The notes beneath the pieces were generated by a model, which saw nothing but the letters and a program-made list of their open reading frames with translations, was not told where the DNA came from and searched no databases. This document shows positions 17,223 to 24,517 of a stretch of DNA of 27,498 nucleotides, piece by piece. Numbering within the stretch: the stretch's first letter is position 1; every line of letters starts with the position of its first letter. Origin of the DNA: CANJDH01 sp964443245 (lineage in GTDB: Bacteria; Pseudomonadota; Gammaproteobacteria; Burkholderiales; JAEUOS01); assembly GCA_964443245.1 (NCBI GenBank), contig CAYUEG010000043.1, positions 1-27,498 on the forward strand. The letters run 5' to 3'. Position numbers and translations under genes: made by a program.

Positions 17223-18008
17223 TCAGCCCTCGCGCAGTGTCAGCTTGCCACCCGCAAGGCGGCCCAGATACTTTTTGTCGCCGGCGGTAATTTCGATCAC
17301 GGTGCCGCGCACACGCCCGGTGAGCGGCTGCACCGCGCCATCCTTCGCGATGCTGCCGGTGAGCATCTGGAACTCCTGCTTGAGCGTGACCTGGCCCTGC
17401 TTCACGCGATAAGTGCCGGCCACCTTCTGCGGCACCACCCAGTGCAGCACCTTGCAGTAGCTCGATTCGCAGCCGGGCTGGCCGGCCAGATCGGCTTTCG
17501 CGTCCGGCTCCCAATCGCCCATCTCGAAGGTGTTGGAAACGATGCGGGTGCCCGGCTTGAGCGCCAGGATCTTCGGTCGCAGCTTCAGGTTGATGTCCGT
17601 CAGGAGGAACATCGTCACGACGGTGGCCTGGCTGAAGCTGGTCTTGAACAGGTCCGCCTTCATGAACTGTGCCCGCGCCGTCACCCCGGCCGCTTCGGCC
17701 TGACGCTTGGAATACGCCACCATGTCGGGGTTGTACTCGATCCCCAGGGCGCGCGCGCCCAGCTTGGCCGCCGTGATCACGGTGCGGCCGTCGCCCGACC
17801 CGAGGTCGATGACGTAGTCCTTCGGCGTCACCTTGGCGATCTCGAGCATCTTGTCCACCACCACCTGCGGCGTCGGCACCCAGATCACGTCCTTGCCGCT
17901 CTGGCCGGACTGCGGCTCGAAGGTGTCAGGCTTGGCCGCCGGCGCGGTCTGCGCTGCGGCCTGGGCCGCAAACAGGGCAGCCACCAGGAAAGCGAAGAAC
18001 CTGCGCAC
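17223..18008 (-). CDS. Exported class I SAM-methyltransferase-like protein (second of tandem pair)
   Basis: A 261-residue protein beginning with a Sec-type signal peptide (MRRFFAFLVAALFAAQAAA). Its mature part has a Rossmann methyltransferase core: motif I VIDLGSGDGRTVI, acidic motif II ALGIEYNPD, and a post-core beta-rich C-terminal tail. GTG 18008 is chosen over GTG 18014 because AAGGAGG (18016-18022) lies 7 nt before the former and only 1 nt before the latter. It starts 2 nt after the stop of its paralogue, so the two are one operon. An S-adenosylmethionine enzyme outside the cytoplasm is unexpected; it may bind another ligand, or the signal may act as an anchor. Enzyme activity is unproven. 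Confidence 0.82.
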   Translation of the reverse strand: MRRFFAFLVAALFAAQAAAQTAPAAKPDTFEPQSGQSGKDVIWVPTPQVVVDKMLEIAKVTPKDYVIDLGSGDGRTVITAAKLGARALGIEYNPDMVAYSKRQAEAAGVTARAQFMKADLFKTSFSQATVVTMFLLTDINLKLRPKILALKPGTRIVSNTFEMGDWEPDAKADLAGQPGCESSYCKVLHWVVPQKVAGTYRVKQGQVTLKQEFQMLTGSIAKDGAVQPLTGRVRGTVIEITAGDKKYLGRLAGGKLTLREG

Positions 18009-18010
18009 GA

Positions 18011-18814
18011 TCACACCTCCTTCAGTTCCAGCCGGGTGCCCGAGAGACGGCCGCGATACTGCTTGCCGCCGGCAATGAAGAGAATGTCCTCACCCAGCAC
18101 GCGGCCGCTGATGCTGTACACCGTCGAGCCCTGCTTCAGGGTGCCGGTGAGCATCTGGAATTCCTGCTGCAGCTTCACCTCGCCCTGCGGCACGGTGTAG
18201 GTACCCTCGACCTTGCGCGGCACGACCCAGTGCAGCACGCGGCAGAACGAAATGGTGCAACCGGGCTGGCCATGCAGGTCCGCCTCGGCATCGGGCTTCC
18301 AGTCATCCATGGTGAAGCTGTTCGAGACGATGCGCGTGCCCGGCTTCAGATCCAGGATGATCGGCCGCAGCTTCAGGTTGAGCGCCGGCAGGAGGAACAT
18401 GGTGATCACCGTGGCCTCGGAGAAATTGGTCTCGAAGAGATCCGCCTTCACAAAGGTGGCGTTGGCCGAGACACCTGCTGCTGCCGCCTGGCGCTTGGAA
18501 TACTCCACCAGATCCGGGTTGTACTCGATGCCACGGGCGCGCGCACCCAGCTTGGCCGCCGTAATCACGGTACGGCCATCGCCCGAGCCCAGATCGAACA
18601 CCACGTCCTTCGCCGTGGTGCCGGCGATCTCCAGCATCTTGTCCACCACCACCTGCGGGGTGGGCAGCCAGATCACATCCTTGCCGGCCTGGCCGGAGCG
18701 CGGTTCGTAGGGTTCCGCAGGCTTGGAATCGGCCGGCGCGGTCTGCGCCGTGGCAAGGCCGGTGAACGAGGCAAACAGGACGGCGACGAGGGAAAGACGC
18801 GTGGTGCGAAACAT
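18011..18814 (-). CDS. Exported class I SAM-methyltransferase-like protein (first of tandem pair)
   Basis: A 267-residue paralogue of the following gene, similar throughout (for example both carry DVIW-PTPQVVVDKMLEIA and LGSGDGRTVITAAKLGARA). A signal peptide (residues 1-23, ending ATAQ) precedes a linker rich in Pro/Glu and the Rossmann domain, with motif I VFDLGSGDGRT and acidic motif II RGIEYNPD. The conserved C-terminal segment SFCRVLHWVVPRKVEGTY contains a Cys also present in the paralogue. GGAG lies 7 nt before ATG 18814. A -10 (CATAAT) and a G-rich tract lie upstream. The conserved core implies that ligand binding is retained; substrate unknown. Confidence 0.83.
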   Translation of the reverse strand: MFRTTRLSLVAVLFASFTGLATAQTAPADSKPAEPYEPRSGQAGKDVIWLPTPQVVVDKMLEIAGTTAKDVVFDLGSGDGRTVITAAKLGARARGIEYNPDLVEYSKRQAAAAGVSANATFVKADLFETNFSEATVITMFLLPALNLKLRPIILDLKPGTRIVSNSFTMDDWKPDAEADLHGQPGCTISFCRVLHWVVPRKVEGTYTVPQGEVKLQQEFQMLTGTLKQGSTVYSISGRVLGEDILFIAGGKQYRGRLSGTRLELKEV

Positions 18815-18843
18815 CTCAATGCTCCAGGGTGAAGGGAAGGGAA

Positions 18844-18887
18844 ATTATGCAGGAGATTGGCGTCCCCCCCTTTTCCCCCCTTTCCCC
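18844..18887 (-). promoter_or_regulatory. Candidate promoter with G-run tract for the methyltransferase operon
   Basis: On the minus strand CATAAT (18844-18849) lies about 30 bp before ATG 18814 and fits a -10. Where the -35 would be, the strand carries G4-AAA-G6-AAAA-G7 (18864-18887), a polypurine run with enough guanines for an intramolecular G-quadruplex. No normal -35 is present. Confidence 0.45.
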
Positions 18888-18916
18888 GCGGCCTTCCCGG
18901 GCCTCGCGCCCGCGTG

Positions 18917-19663
18917 CTAGCCGCCGAACACCAGAGGTTCGGGAATGCTGAAGCTGCCGCTGTCCTTGAAATCCACGGTGAAGCCGCGTTCGTCGCGCCG
19001 GAACGTGAAGGCCTGCGGGACATCTGCCGCCACCGGCTTGCCTTGTACAAACAGAATCCGCAGCCTGGCGGTCTTGTCCCAGCGCAGCTCGACAGTGGCC
19101 GTACCATCCGTGCCGCGCCGGATCACCCCGGCCTCGCAGCTTCGCGTTGGCGTGTAGGGCGGGACACAGGCGGTCGTGCCGGTGGCGTGAAAGCGTGTAC
19201 CGGGGACCAGGGCATCGCGCTTGCCGGAGAGTGCCTTGAGCGGGCCGCCGGTCACTTCCACCTCAAGCGAAAAGGAAGCCGTCTCACCGCGCCGGCCCGC
19301 CGCCCGGTTCAGAAACACCCGCATGACATAGGTGCCATCGGTCGGCAGCAGGCCTTCAAAGCGGTTGTCGGCGGTATCGCCGATGAACATGGCGACATCC
19401 CGCGATTCCGGCGGCAGCAGGTTGACGCTGACCGAGCCATTTGCCGACGCGAGCTTCACCTTCAACTGTTGGCCGGCGCCAGCGCGCAACTGGTAGTCCA
19501 CGTACTGGCGCCCCTTGAGGGCGCCCTGGATCACCGTACTGCTGCTGCCCTTCGGCAAGGCCACCGCCTTGACGATGCGGTCGGCATCCGGCGCGGCTTG
19601 CGCTCCCGGCGCACCACACAGCGAGACCAGAAGGAGGCAGCGCACGACAATGGTCCAACGCAT
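18917..19663 (-). CDS. Secreted PliG/PPC-like beta-sandwich protein
   Basis: A 248-residue protein with a signal peptide (about residues 1-23, ending AQA). Residues about 30-140 match the pattern of PliG-type g-lysozyme inhibitors and PPC domains: KGSSSTVIQGALKGRQYVDY, AGQQLKVKL, NLLPPES, FIGDTADNRFEGLLPTDG, and YVMRVFLNRAAGRRGETASF. The C-terminal half (about 150-248) is a second beta-rich module with two Cys residues (TACVPPYTPTRSCEAG) likely to form a periplasmic disulfide. A periplasmic lysozyme inhibitor is the best guess; a generic pre-peptidase C-terminal domain is the alternative. It has no clear ribosome site. Repeat copy 3 lies 39 bp upstream. Confidence 0.65.
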   Translation of the reverse strand: MRWTIVVRCLLLVSLCGAPGAQAAPDADRIVKAVALPKGSSSTVIQGALKGRQYVDYQLRAGAGQQLKVKLASANGSVSVNLLPPESRDVAMFIGDTADNRFEGLLPTDGTYVMRVFLNRAAGRRGETASFSLEVEVTGGPLKALSGKRDALVPGTRFHATGTTACVPPYTPTRSCEAGVIRRGTDGTATVELRWDKTARLRILFVQGKPVAADVPQAFTFRRDERGFTVDFKDSGSFSIPEPLVFGG

Positions 19664-19701
19664 GGGACTGAGGCTTTCAACATGAAGGAAGCATCAATAT
19701 A

Positions 19702-19735
19702 GCCGAAACGCTTGGTGGGAGCGGCTCTCAGGCCA
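19702..19735 (-). repeat. Dispersed repeat, copy 3
   Basis: It is identical to copy 4 over 25 consecutive bases including GAGCCGCTCCCACCAAG (minus strand). It lies about 60 bp after the stop of the ankyrin gene, downstream of a GC-rich palindrome, and before the PliG-like gene. Confidence 0.7.
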
Positions 19736-19748
19736 ACCCCGTCCGGCG

Positions 19749-19766
19749 GCGGCGCCATGGCGCCGC
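19749..19766. other. 18-bp perfect GC-rich palindrome after the ankyrin gene
   Basis: GCGGCGCCATGGCGCCGC is self-complementary and lies 30 bp past the ankyrin stop codon. It could fold as a hairpin at the transcript end, but no T run follows. Confidence 0.4.
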
Positions 19767-19796
19767 GCCTCTTGCTCCGTCTGCTGGCCGCCAGCG

Positions 19797-20555
19797 TCAG
19801 CGCGCCCCGGCCGCCTCCAGCATGCGCACCATGGGCTGGTAACCCCGCTGCCGCGCCAGCGCCAGCGGCGTGTTGCCAGCACGGTCCGTCAGCTGCAGAT
19901 TCGCTCCGGCCTTGATGAGTGCTTCCAGCGTGGCCTGATGGCGCCGGCCGCCGTCGCCCAGCACGATGGCTTCGATCACCGCCGTCCAGTGCAGGTTGTT
20001 GACATGGTCCAGCGGCGCCCCGGCGGCGATCAGTTGCCGCACCACCCCATCGTGCCCCAGATGCGCGGCGGCAATCAGGGCGGTGCCGTCGTAGCGGCTG
20101 GTGGTGAGCTTGGCACTGGCGCCAAGCTCGATCAGGAGGCGCAGCGTTTCTTCGTCATCGGCCACGGCAGCAATGGTGATGCCGTCGTAGCGGTCGTTCT
20201 CCAGCAGGTTGATGTTGGCACCGGCCTTCACCAGCGCCCGCACCGCATCGCGCTGGCGGGCGAACACCGCCACATGCAGCGGGGTGCGGCCGTAGCTGTC
20301 GCGCGCATTCAGGTCCGCCCTGGCAGCGGCTGCCGCCTCGATCGCGGCCACATTGCCGCGATGCGCCGCTGCGTGCAGCGGGCTGAAACGGGCGATTTCC
20401 GGTGCACTGGGCGGCACCTGCGCTGCCGCCGGCGACGCCGTCAGGATCGGGTTGAACAACACCCCGCACGCTGCCACCGACAAGCCGGCGAGGAACAACC
20501 GGCCCCCCAGGTGCTGGAAAGGGCGCCGGAAAACCACAGGATACGGGGTGTGCAT
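19797..20555 (-). CDS. Exported ankyrin-repeat protein
   Basis: A 252-residue protein. A long N-terminal leader (about residues 1-45: basic residues, then FLAGLSVAACGVLF, ending PAAAQ) indicates export. Six ankyrin repeats follow, each recognisable by its TPLH-type turn: SPLHAAAHRGN, TPLHVAVFARQ, ITIAAVADD, TALIAAAHLGH, TAVIEAIVLGD and TPLALARQRGY. GGAG lies 8 nt before ATG 20555. The gene starts 15 bp after the GlcG/HbpS-like gene stop, so the two form one transcription unit from promoter A. Periplasmic ankyrin proteins are known beside catalase and haem-related genes in other bacteria; a role with the haem-binding neighbour is an inference. Confidence 0.88.
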   Translation of the reverse strand: MHTPYPVVFRRPFQHLGGRLFLAGLSVAACGVLFNPILTASPAAAQVPPSAPEIARFSPLHAAAHRGNVAAIEAAAAARADLNARDSYGRTPLHVAVFARQRDAVRALVKAGANINLLENDRYDGITIAAVADDEETLRLLIELGASAKLTTSRYDGTALIAAAHLGHDGVVRQLIAAGAPLDHVNNLHWTAVIEAIVLGDGGRRHQATLEALIKAGANLQLTDRAGNTPLALARQRGYQPMVRMLEAAGAR

Positions 20556-20570
20556 GGCGATCGCTCCGGA

Positions 20571-21062
20571 TTACTTCAGCAGGTCCTTGACTTTGTCCAG
20601 CGCGGCAACGGCGCATTGTTCGTCCAGATGGCCGCCCGGTGCGCCACCGACGCCGACGGCGCCGATCACGTCGTTGCCGACACGGACCGGCACGCCACCA
20701 CCGACCAGCAGGAAACCGGGAATGTAGACCAGGTTGGCCGCTGCCGGGTTCTTCTGCGCGCCTTCCATCATCGCCAGGGTGGTGTTGCGGGCGGAAGCCG
20801 AAGTGAAGGCCTTGCCGAAGCTGGCAGCCACGGTATGCGGGCCGGCGTTGTCGGCACGCTGCACGGCGCGCACGGTGCCGGCGCGGTCCACCACGGTGGC
20901 GGTGACGTTGTAGCCGCCCGCAGAGCAGGCAGCGACGGTGGCGGCAGCAAGCTGGTTGGCCAGTTCGAGCGACATGTTGCGCTCGGTGCGTACGGCCTGG
21001 GCGTGGGCGGTGGAAGCGGCTGCAACGGCAGCCAGAATGAGGGTGGTGGCAAAGCGACGCAT
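20571..21062 (-). CDS. Exported GlcG/HbpS-family haem-binding-like protein
   Basis: A 163-residue protein with a clear Sec signal (MRRFATTLILAAVAAASTAHA) and a mature GlcG/HbpS domain (PF03928): VTATVVDRAGTVRAVQRADNAG, SFGKAFTSASARNTT, VPVRVGNDVIGAVGVGGAPGG, DEQCAVAALDKV. Known HbpS proteins bind haem or cobalamin-like ligands outside the cell and modulate a two-component sensor; other members have unknown roles. GGAG is 7 nt before ATG 21062. The gene is the first of a two-gene unit with the ankyrin protein and is preceded by promoter A, which matches the promoter of the sensor operon upstream. Haem binding itself is not proven by sequence. Confidence 0.88.
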   Translation of the reverse strand: MRRFATTLILAAVAAASTAHAQAVRTERNMSLELANQLAAATVAACSAGGYNVTATVVDRAGTVRAVQRADNAGPHTVAASFGKAFTSASARNTTLAMMEGAQKNPAAANLVYIPGFLLVGGGVPVRVGNDVIGAVGVGGAPGGHLDEQCAVAALDKVKDLLK

Positions 21063-21106
21063 GAAGTTCTCCAGTGGTTTGATCCGGTTCGATTAACCGT
21101 GAGAAC

Positions 21107-21171
21107 ACTTTATGCATTCGGGCCTGTTGGCACCATCCGCACGGCTACGCCGCCGGCTCCGTAGAACTACG
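21107..21171 (-). promoter_or_regulatory. Promoter A (GlcG-ankyrin unit) with FixJ-type operator candidate
   Basis: On the minus strand: perfect palindrome CGTAG-N2-CTACG (21160-21171), 20 bp, then GGATGGTGCCAA (21127-21138), a weak -35 TGGTGC (21130-21135), 17 bp and -10 TAAAGT (21107-21112). A degenerate second site (21138-21149, one perfect CGTAG half) is centred 22 bp, two helical turns, from the first. The predicted start near 21100 leaves a 38-nt leader. The poor -35 suggests activator dependence. The same layout recurs at promoter B. Confidence 0.6.
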
Positions 21172-21182
21172 CGCAGCAGGCC

Positions 21183-21851
21183 TCAGCTACTGCCGTCCTG
21201 CTGCTCCACCAGGCTCGCGTAACCGCGGATCAGGTGCGCCAGCGAATCGACTTCCAGCTTGGCAAACAGGTGGGCGCGATGCGTTTCCACCGTGCGCGGC
21301 GAAAGCGTGAGGGCGCGGCCGATTTCCTTGTTGGTGAGGCCCTCGATGATCAGGCCCAGCACCTCGCGCTCGCGCTCGGAGAGCTGGGCGTAGCGCTCGC
21401 GGGCGGCACGGTCGGCCTGGTGCCGCTGGCGCGAGCGCACATGCTGGCGCACCGCCTGCTGCAGGGCATCGATCAGCGCTTCGTCGTTGACCGGCTTTTC
21501 CAGAAACTCGGCCGCCCCCGATTTGAAGGCGCGGCGGCACATCTCCACCGTGCCGTGGCCGGTGAGCATGATGATCGGCTGGTCCACGCCCTGCGCCACC
21601 AGGCGCTCGAGCACCGTGAGGCCGGAGAGGCCGGGCATGCGCACATCGAGCACGATGGCGCCGATGCTCTCGCGATCGAACCCTGCCAGAAAGGCCACCG
21701 GATCAGCCCAGCCCTGCACGCGCAGGCCCACGGTACCGATCAGCAGCGCCAGGCTGCTGCGTACCGCATCGTCATCATCGATCAGCTGGATCAGGGGAGA
21801 GAGGGGCTGGTTACCCGCAGTGGCATCGGTGCTGTTCATGGAACTGTTCAT
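21183..21851 (-). CDS. FixJ-type response regulator
   Basis: A 222-residue regulator. Receiver domain (about residues 18-135) with the acidic run D25-D28, phospho-acceptor D69 (AIVLDVRMPG), the FixJ-like LTGHGTVEMCRRAFKSGAAEFLEKP segment and K119, then a charged linker and LuxR-type helix-turn-helix (LSEREREVLGLIIEGLTNKEIGRAL onward, about 157-215). This is FixJ/TtrR/StyR-like rather than NarL-like. ATG 21851 lies 8 nt after the kinase stop; a second ATG is four codons in. It is the likely output of the adjacent kinase and the best candidate to bind the CGTAG-N2-CTACG sites at promoters A and B. Confidence 0.93.
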   Translation of the reverse strand: MNSSMNSTDATAGNQPLSPLIQLIDDDDAVRSSLALLIGTVGLRVQGWADPVAFLAGFDRESIGAIVLDVRMPGLSGLTVLERLVAQGVDQPIIMLTGHGTVEMCRRAFKSGAAEFLEKPVNDEALIDALQQAVRQHVRSRQRHQADRAARERYAQLSEREREVLGLIIEGLTNKEIGRALTLSPRTVETHRAHLFAKLEVDSLAHLIRGYASLVEQQDGSS

Positions 21852-21859
21852 GGAGTGGT

Positions 21860-23308
21860 TCAGGGCGGCGTGCCGTGCAGCGGCAGGCTCAGTGTGAAGA
21901 CGGCACCGGCAGGCGTGTGGTTGCCCGCCGTCAGTTGCCCGCCCATTCTCGCAGCCAGCGATTCACACAGGCTCAAGCCCAGCCCGAGGCCGCCAGCACG
22001 GGTGCTGAAAAACGGCTCGAACAGGCGCGGCAACACGTCGGGCGCCATGCCGGGGCCGGTGTCTGCAATCGACAGCACACCCTGGGCGCCCTGCCGCGCC
22101 ACGGCCACGGTCAGCCGGCGCGCGCCCTCGGGGGTCGCTGCCATCGCCTCGATGGCATTGGTGATCAGGTTGTGGATGATCTGTTCCACCGCGACCGGAT
22201 CGGCCATCACCGTCACCGGCTCGCCGGCTTCTACCGCTGCGTGAACGTGCTGGCTTTGCAGCCGTGGTGCCAACAGATGCAGCGCGGCCGCGGCCGCTTC
22301 GGCCAGGTTCACCGCCTGCAACGGCGCAGTGGTGGAAGGGTCGATGCTGCGCCGCAGGCGCGCGATCACGTCCGAGGCGCGGCGTGCCTGCGTGGCCGCC
22401 TGCACCATGGCGCCGCGCGCGGTCTCCAGCTCGGGCGGCTCTTCGGCCAGGAGGCGTTGCGCTGCCTGCGTATTGGCCAGCACCGCCGTGAGCGGCTGGT
22501 TCAGTTCGTGCGCCAGCCCGGCTGCCAGCTCGCCCATCTGGTTCAGCCGCGCCACGTGGCCCAGGCGCAGCAATTCCTCCGCGCGGCGGCGCTGTTCCTG
22601 CTGGGCCAGCAGTGCCCGCAGCGCGACCAGGGCCGCCGCCACCAGGGCGCACCAGGCCAGCATGCGCAGCCAGGGCAGCTCCGCCCAGCCCACCTGCCGC
22701 TCCGCCAGCACATTGAAGGGCTGGCTTTCCGCCGCGAGGTGCTTTTCAAACGTGAAGCGCCAGCCGCCGGACCCGATCTGCCCAGGCTGAAGCGTGACCT
22801 CCTGGCCCAGATGCGCCAGCCGCACCCGCACGGCGCTGGTGTTGGGGTCCATCGGCCATTCTGACCACGGCACCACCTGGCGCAGATCGAGCCGCAGCGC
22901 AAAGCTGGCCGGCTCGGCGGCATGCACCACGACATAGCGGCCGGCCGCCAGATCCAGGCGCGCCAGTTCGGGCCGCTTGAGCGCCCGCGAACGTGCTTCG
23001 GCCTGTTGCAGGGCCGGATCACTCCACTGCGCGCTGCCTTCGCGGCGTTTCACTTCCAGAATCTGCGGGTACACCGACGAGAGGCGCGGCTCCGGGCCCG
23101 CCGGCGGCTGCAGCAGCGCCAGTGAAGAGAGCACCGCGTCATGCTGCACCACGCGCTGGCTCAGGAGGCGGTGCACGATGCGCGCATCGGTCTCGAAGGC
23201 ATCGCGCAGCTGCCCCAGCTCGGCGCGCGCCAAGAGCACGGCGCCGCCGGTGCCAAGCAGGCACCAGGCGAAGAGCCACACGGCCAGGCGGTTCAGTGCA
23301 AGCGGCAT
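21860..23308 (-). CDS. Membrane histidine kinase with periplasmic sensor domain (DctB/FixL-type core)
   Basis: A 482-residue kinase with transmembrane helix 1 (about residues 8-27), a periplasmic domain of about 180 residues, helix 2 (about 211-233), a short signalling helix, then HisKA with H267 (AGLAHELNQPLTAVLANT), N-box N384 (NLITNAIEAM), DTGPGM (416-421) and GGLGLGLSLC. It has no PAS or receiver domain. ATG 23308 is the first ATG in frame past the binding-protein gene and gives a normal first helix; it leaves a 79-nt gap after that gene. Lying directly behind two orphan periplasmic binding proteins, it may read their ligand-loaded forms through its periplasmic domain (inference). Confidence 0.9.
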   Translation of the reverse strand: MPLALNRLAVWLFAWCLLGTGGAVLLARAELGQLRDAFETDARIVHRLLSQRVVQHDAVLSSLALLQPPAGPEPRLSSVYPQILEVKRREGSAQWSDPALQQAEARSRALKRPELARLDLAAGRYVVVHAAEPASFALRLDLRQVVPWSEWPMDPNTSAVRVRLAHLGQEVTLQPGQIGSGGWRFTFEKHLAAESQPFNVLAERQVGWAELPWLRMLAWCALVAAALVALRALLAQQEQRRRAEELLRLGHVARLNQMGELAAGLAHELNQPLTAVLANTQAAQRLLAEEPPELETARGAMVQAATQARRASDVIARLRRSIDPSTTAPLQAVNLAEAAAAALHLLAPRLQSQHVHAAVEAGEPVTVMADPVAVEQIIHNLITNAIEAMAATPEGARRLTVAVARQGAQGVLSIADTGPGMAPDVLPRLFEPFFSTRAGGLGLGLSLCESLAARMGGQLTAGNHTPAGAVFTLSLPLHGTPP

Positions 23309-23387
23309 GGTGGATGCGCCGGCGGTTGCACCTGCCGTGGTGCCGTTCGCAACGCCGGCAGATTCGCCTTGAGCCTGTAGCGGCGGT

Positions 23388-24512
23388 TCATCGCGCCAGA
23401 CTGCGCACCCGCATCTCGAGCGGCGGCAGGAAACTGCGGTCGAACACTTCACTCACGCTGGGCGTACGGGGCAGGCGCTTGACGCGCACCAGCCGTTCGA
23501 TCAGCTTTTGCAGGCGTTGATCGTCCATATCGCCAATGCCGATGGTGCGCCCCTCGGGGTGGGCCATCTCGATCGCCAGCGTGCCCTGCAGGCGGCGCAG
23601 GTTGATCGCCGCATCGCTGCCCGGTGCCTGGCGCAGCAGCGTGGCAATCGCTGCCTGCGGGTCGCGCACGGTATCCACCAGGCCCTGATTGATGGCACGC
23701 ACCAGGCCAGGCAGCAGGGCGCGATCACGCTGGTAGGTCTCGCGCGTCACGAACAACGTGTTGCCATACATCTCCGGCAGCACATCCGACCAATTCAGAA
23801 AACGGATCGCCGCCGGGTCCACGCCGAGGGGCGCCGCCGCAGCAATCAGCGTGTTGACAAAGCCGAACACGCCATCCGCACCACGGCCCTGCAGCATGTC
23901 GCGCACGGCATGGCCCATGCCGCCCATCGAGCCATCCACCTGCACCCGGCCGGCATCGAACCCGGCAGCATTGGCGTAGAGGTCGAAGGTGAGCAGCGCG
24001 GCATCGCTGCCGTGGCCCGTCACACGCCGGCCCATGAGGTCTGCAGGCTGGCGGATCGGGCCGCGTGCATCCACCGCAATGGTGAACGGCACCACGTTGA
24101 AGGTGGTGAAAATCGCCACCGGCCCGGTGCCCGGGGCGCTGCGCGCAATCCGTTCGATCAGCGCGCTGATGTCACCATAGCCCGCTTCGTAGGCGCCATC
24201 GCGCACCATGGGCACCATGGCGGCAGCGCCGGGCCCGCCCGACCATTGCACTTCCAGCCCCTGGGCGCGCAGGTAATTGCGCTCCTGCGCCACCAGGAAA
24301 AACGCCACCGGACCGGAAAGGCCGGTATTGAGCAGGATGCGCAGGGTGCGGGGTGCCGGGGCAGTCTGGGCGCCCACCCTCGCGCTGCCGGCCAGGGCAC
24401 AGGCGGCGGCCAGCGTGCTCAGTTTGACAACGCAGCGGCGGCGGGCGAGATCCACCGAATGAGACAGCGTCGGGGAAACGGGTTGGCGCATGGAAGCTTT
24501 CAGCATGGGCAT
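23388..24512 (-). CDS. ABC-type periplasmic substrate-binding protein (NMT1/SsuA-like), second paralogue
   Basis: About 374 residues. After a leader with a twin-arginine-like stretch (ARRRCVVKLSTLAAACALAG, then AQ), the mature protein has the NMT1/THI5-type layout: RILLNTGLSGPVAFFLVAQERNYL, an ammonium-loop-like YGDISALIERIA, RRVTGHGSDAALLTF, GVFGFVNTL, and a basic C-terminus. It is a clear paralogue of the gene before it (shared LNT..S.P.A, GYGD/AYGD and HGSD/HDSD). ATG 24512 is chosen; a TTG at 24521 or ATG at 24491 are possible. The gap to the upstream stop is only 5 nt. No permease or ATPase gene is near, which points to a sensor role. Confidence 0.88.
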   Translation of the reverse strand: MPMLKASMRQPVSPTLSHSVDLARRRCVVKLSTLAAACALAGSARVGAQTAPAPRTLRILLNTGLSGPVAFFLVAQERNYLRAQGLEVQWSGGPGAAAMVPMVRDGAYEAGYGDISALIERIARSAPGTGPVAIFTTFNVVPFTIAVDARGPIRQPADLMGRRVTGHGSDAALLTFDLYANAAGFDAGRVQVDGSMGGMGHAVRDMLQGRGADGVFGFVNTLIAAAAPLGVDPAAIRFLNWSDVLPEMYGNTLFVTRETYQRDRALLPGLVRAINQGLVDTVRDPQAAIATLLRQAPGSDAAINLRRLQGTLAIEMAHPEGRTIGIGDMDDQRLQKLIERLVRVKRLPRTPSVSEVFDRSFLPPLEMRVRSLAR

Positions 24513-24517
24513 GATGG

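Noticed and set aside
19938..21164. 408-codon plus-strand frame over the ankyrin and GlcG-like genes
   Set aside because: Low-complexity translation and no family signal; both minus-strand genes are well supported.
21127..21171. Sigma-54 promoter suggested by TTGGCACC on the plus strand at promoter A (and at promoter B)
   Set aside because: The -12 GC element is missing at the right spacing, and transcription would run antisense to neighbouring genes.
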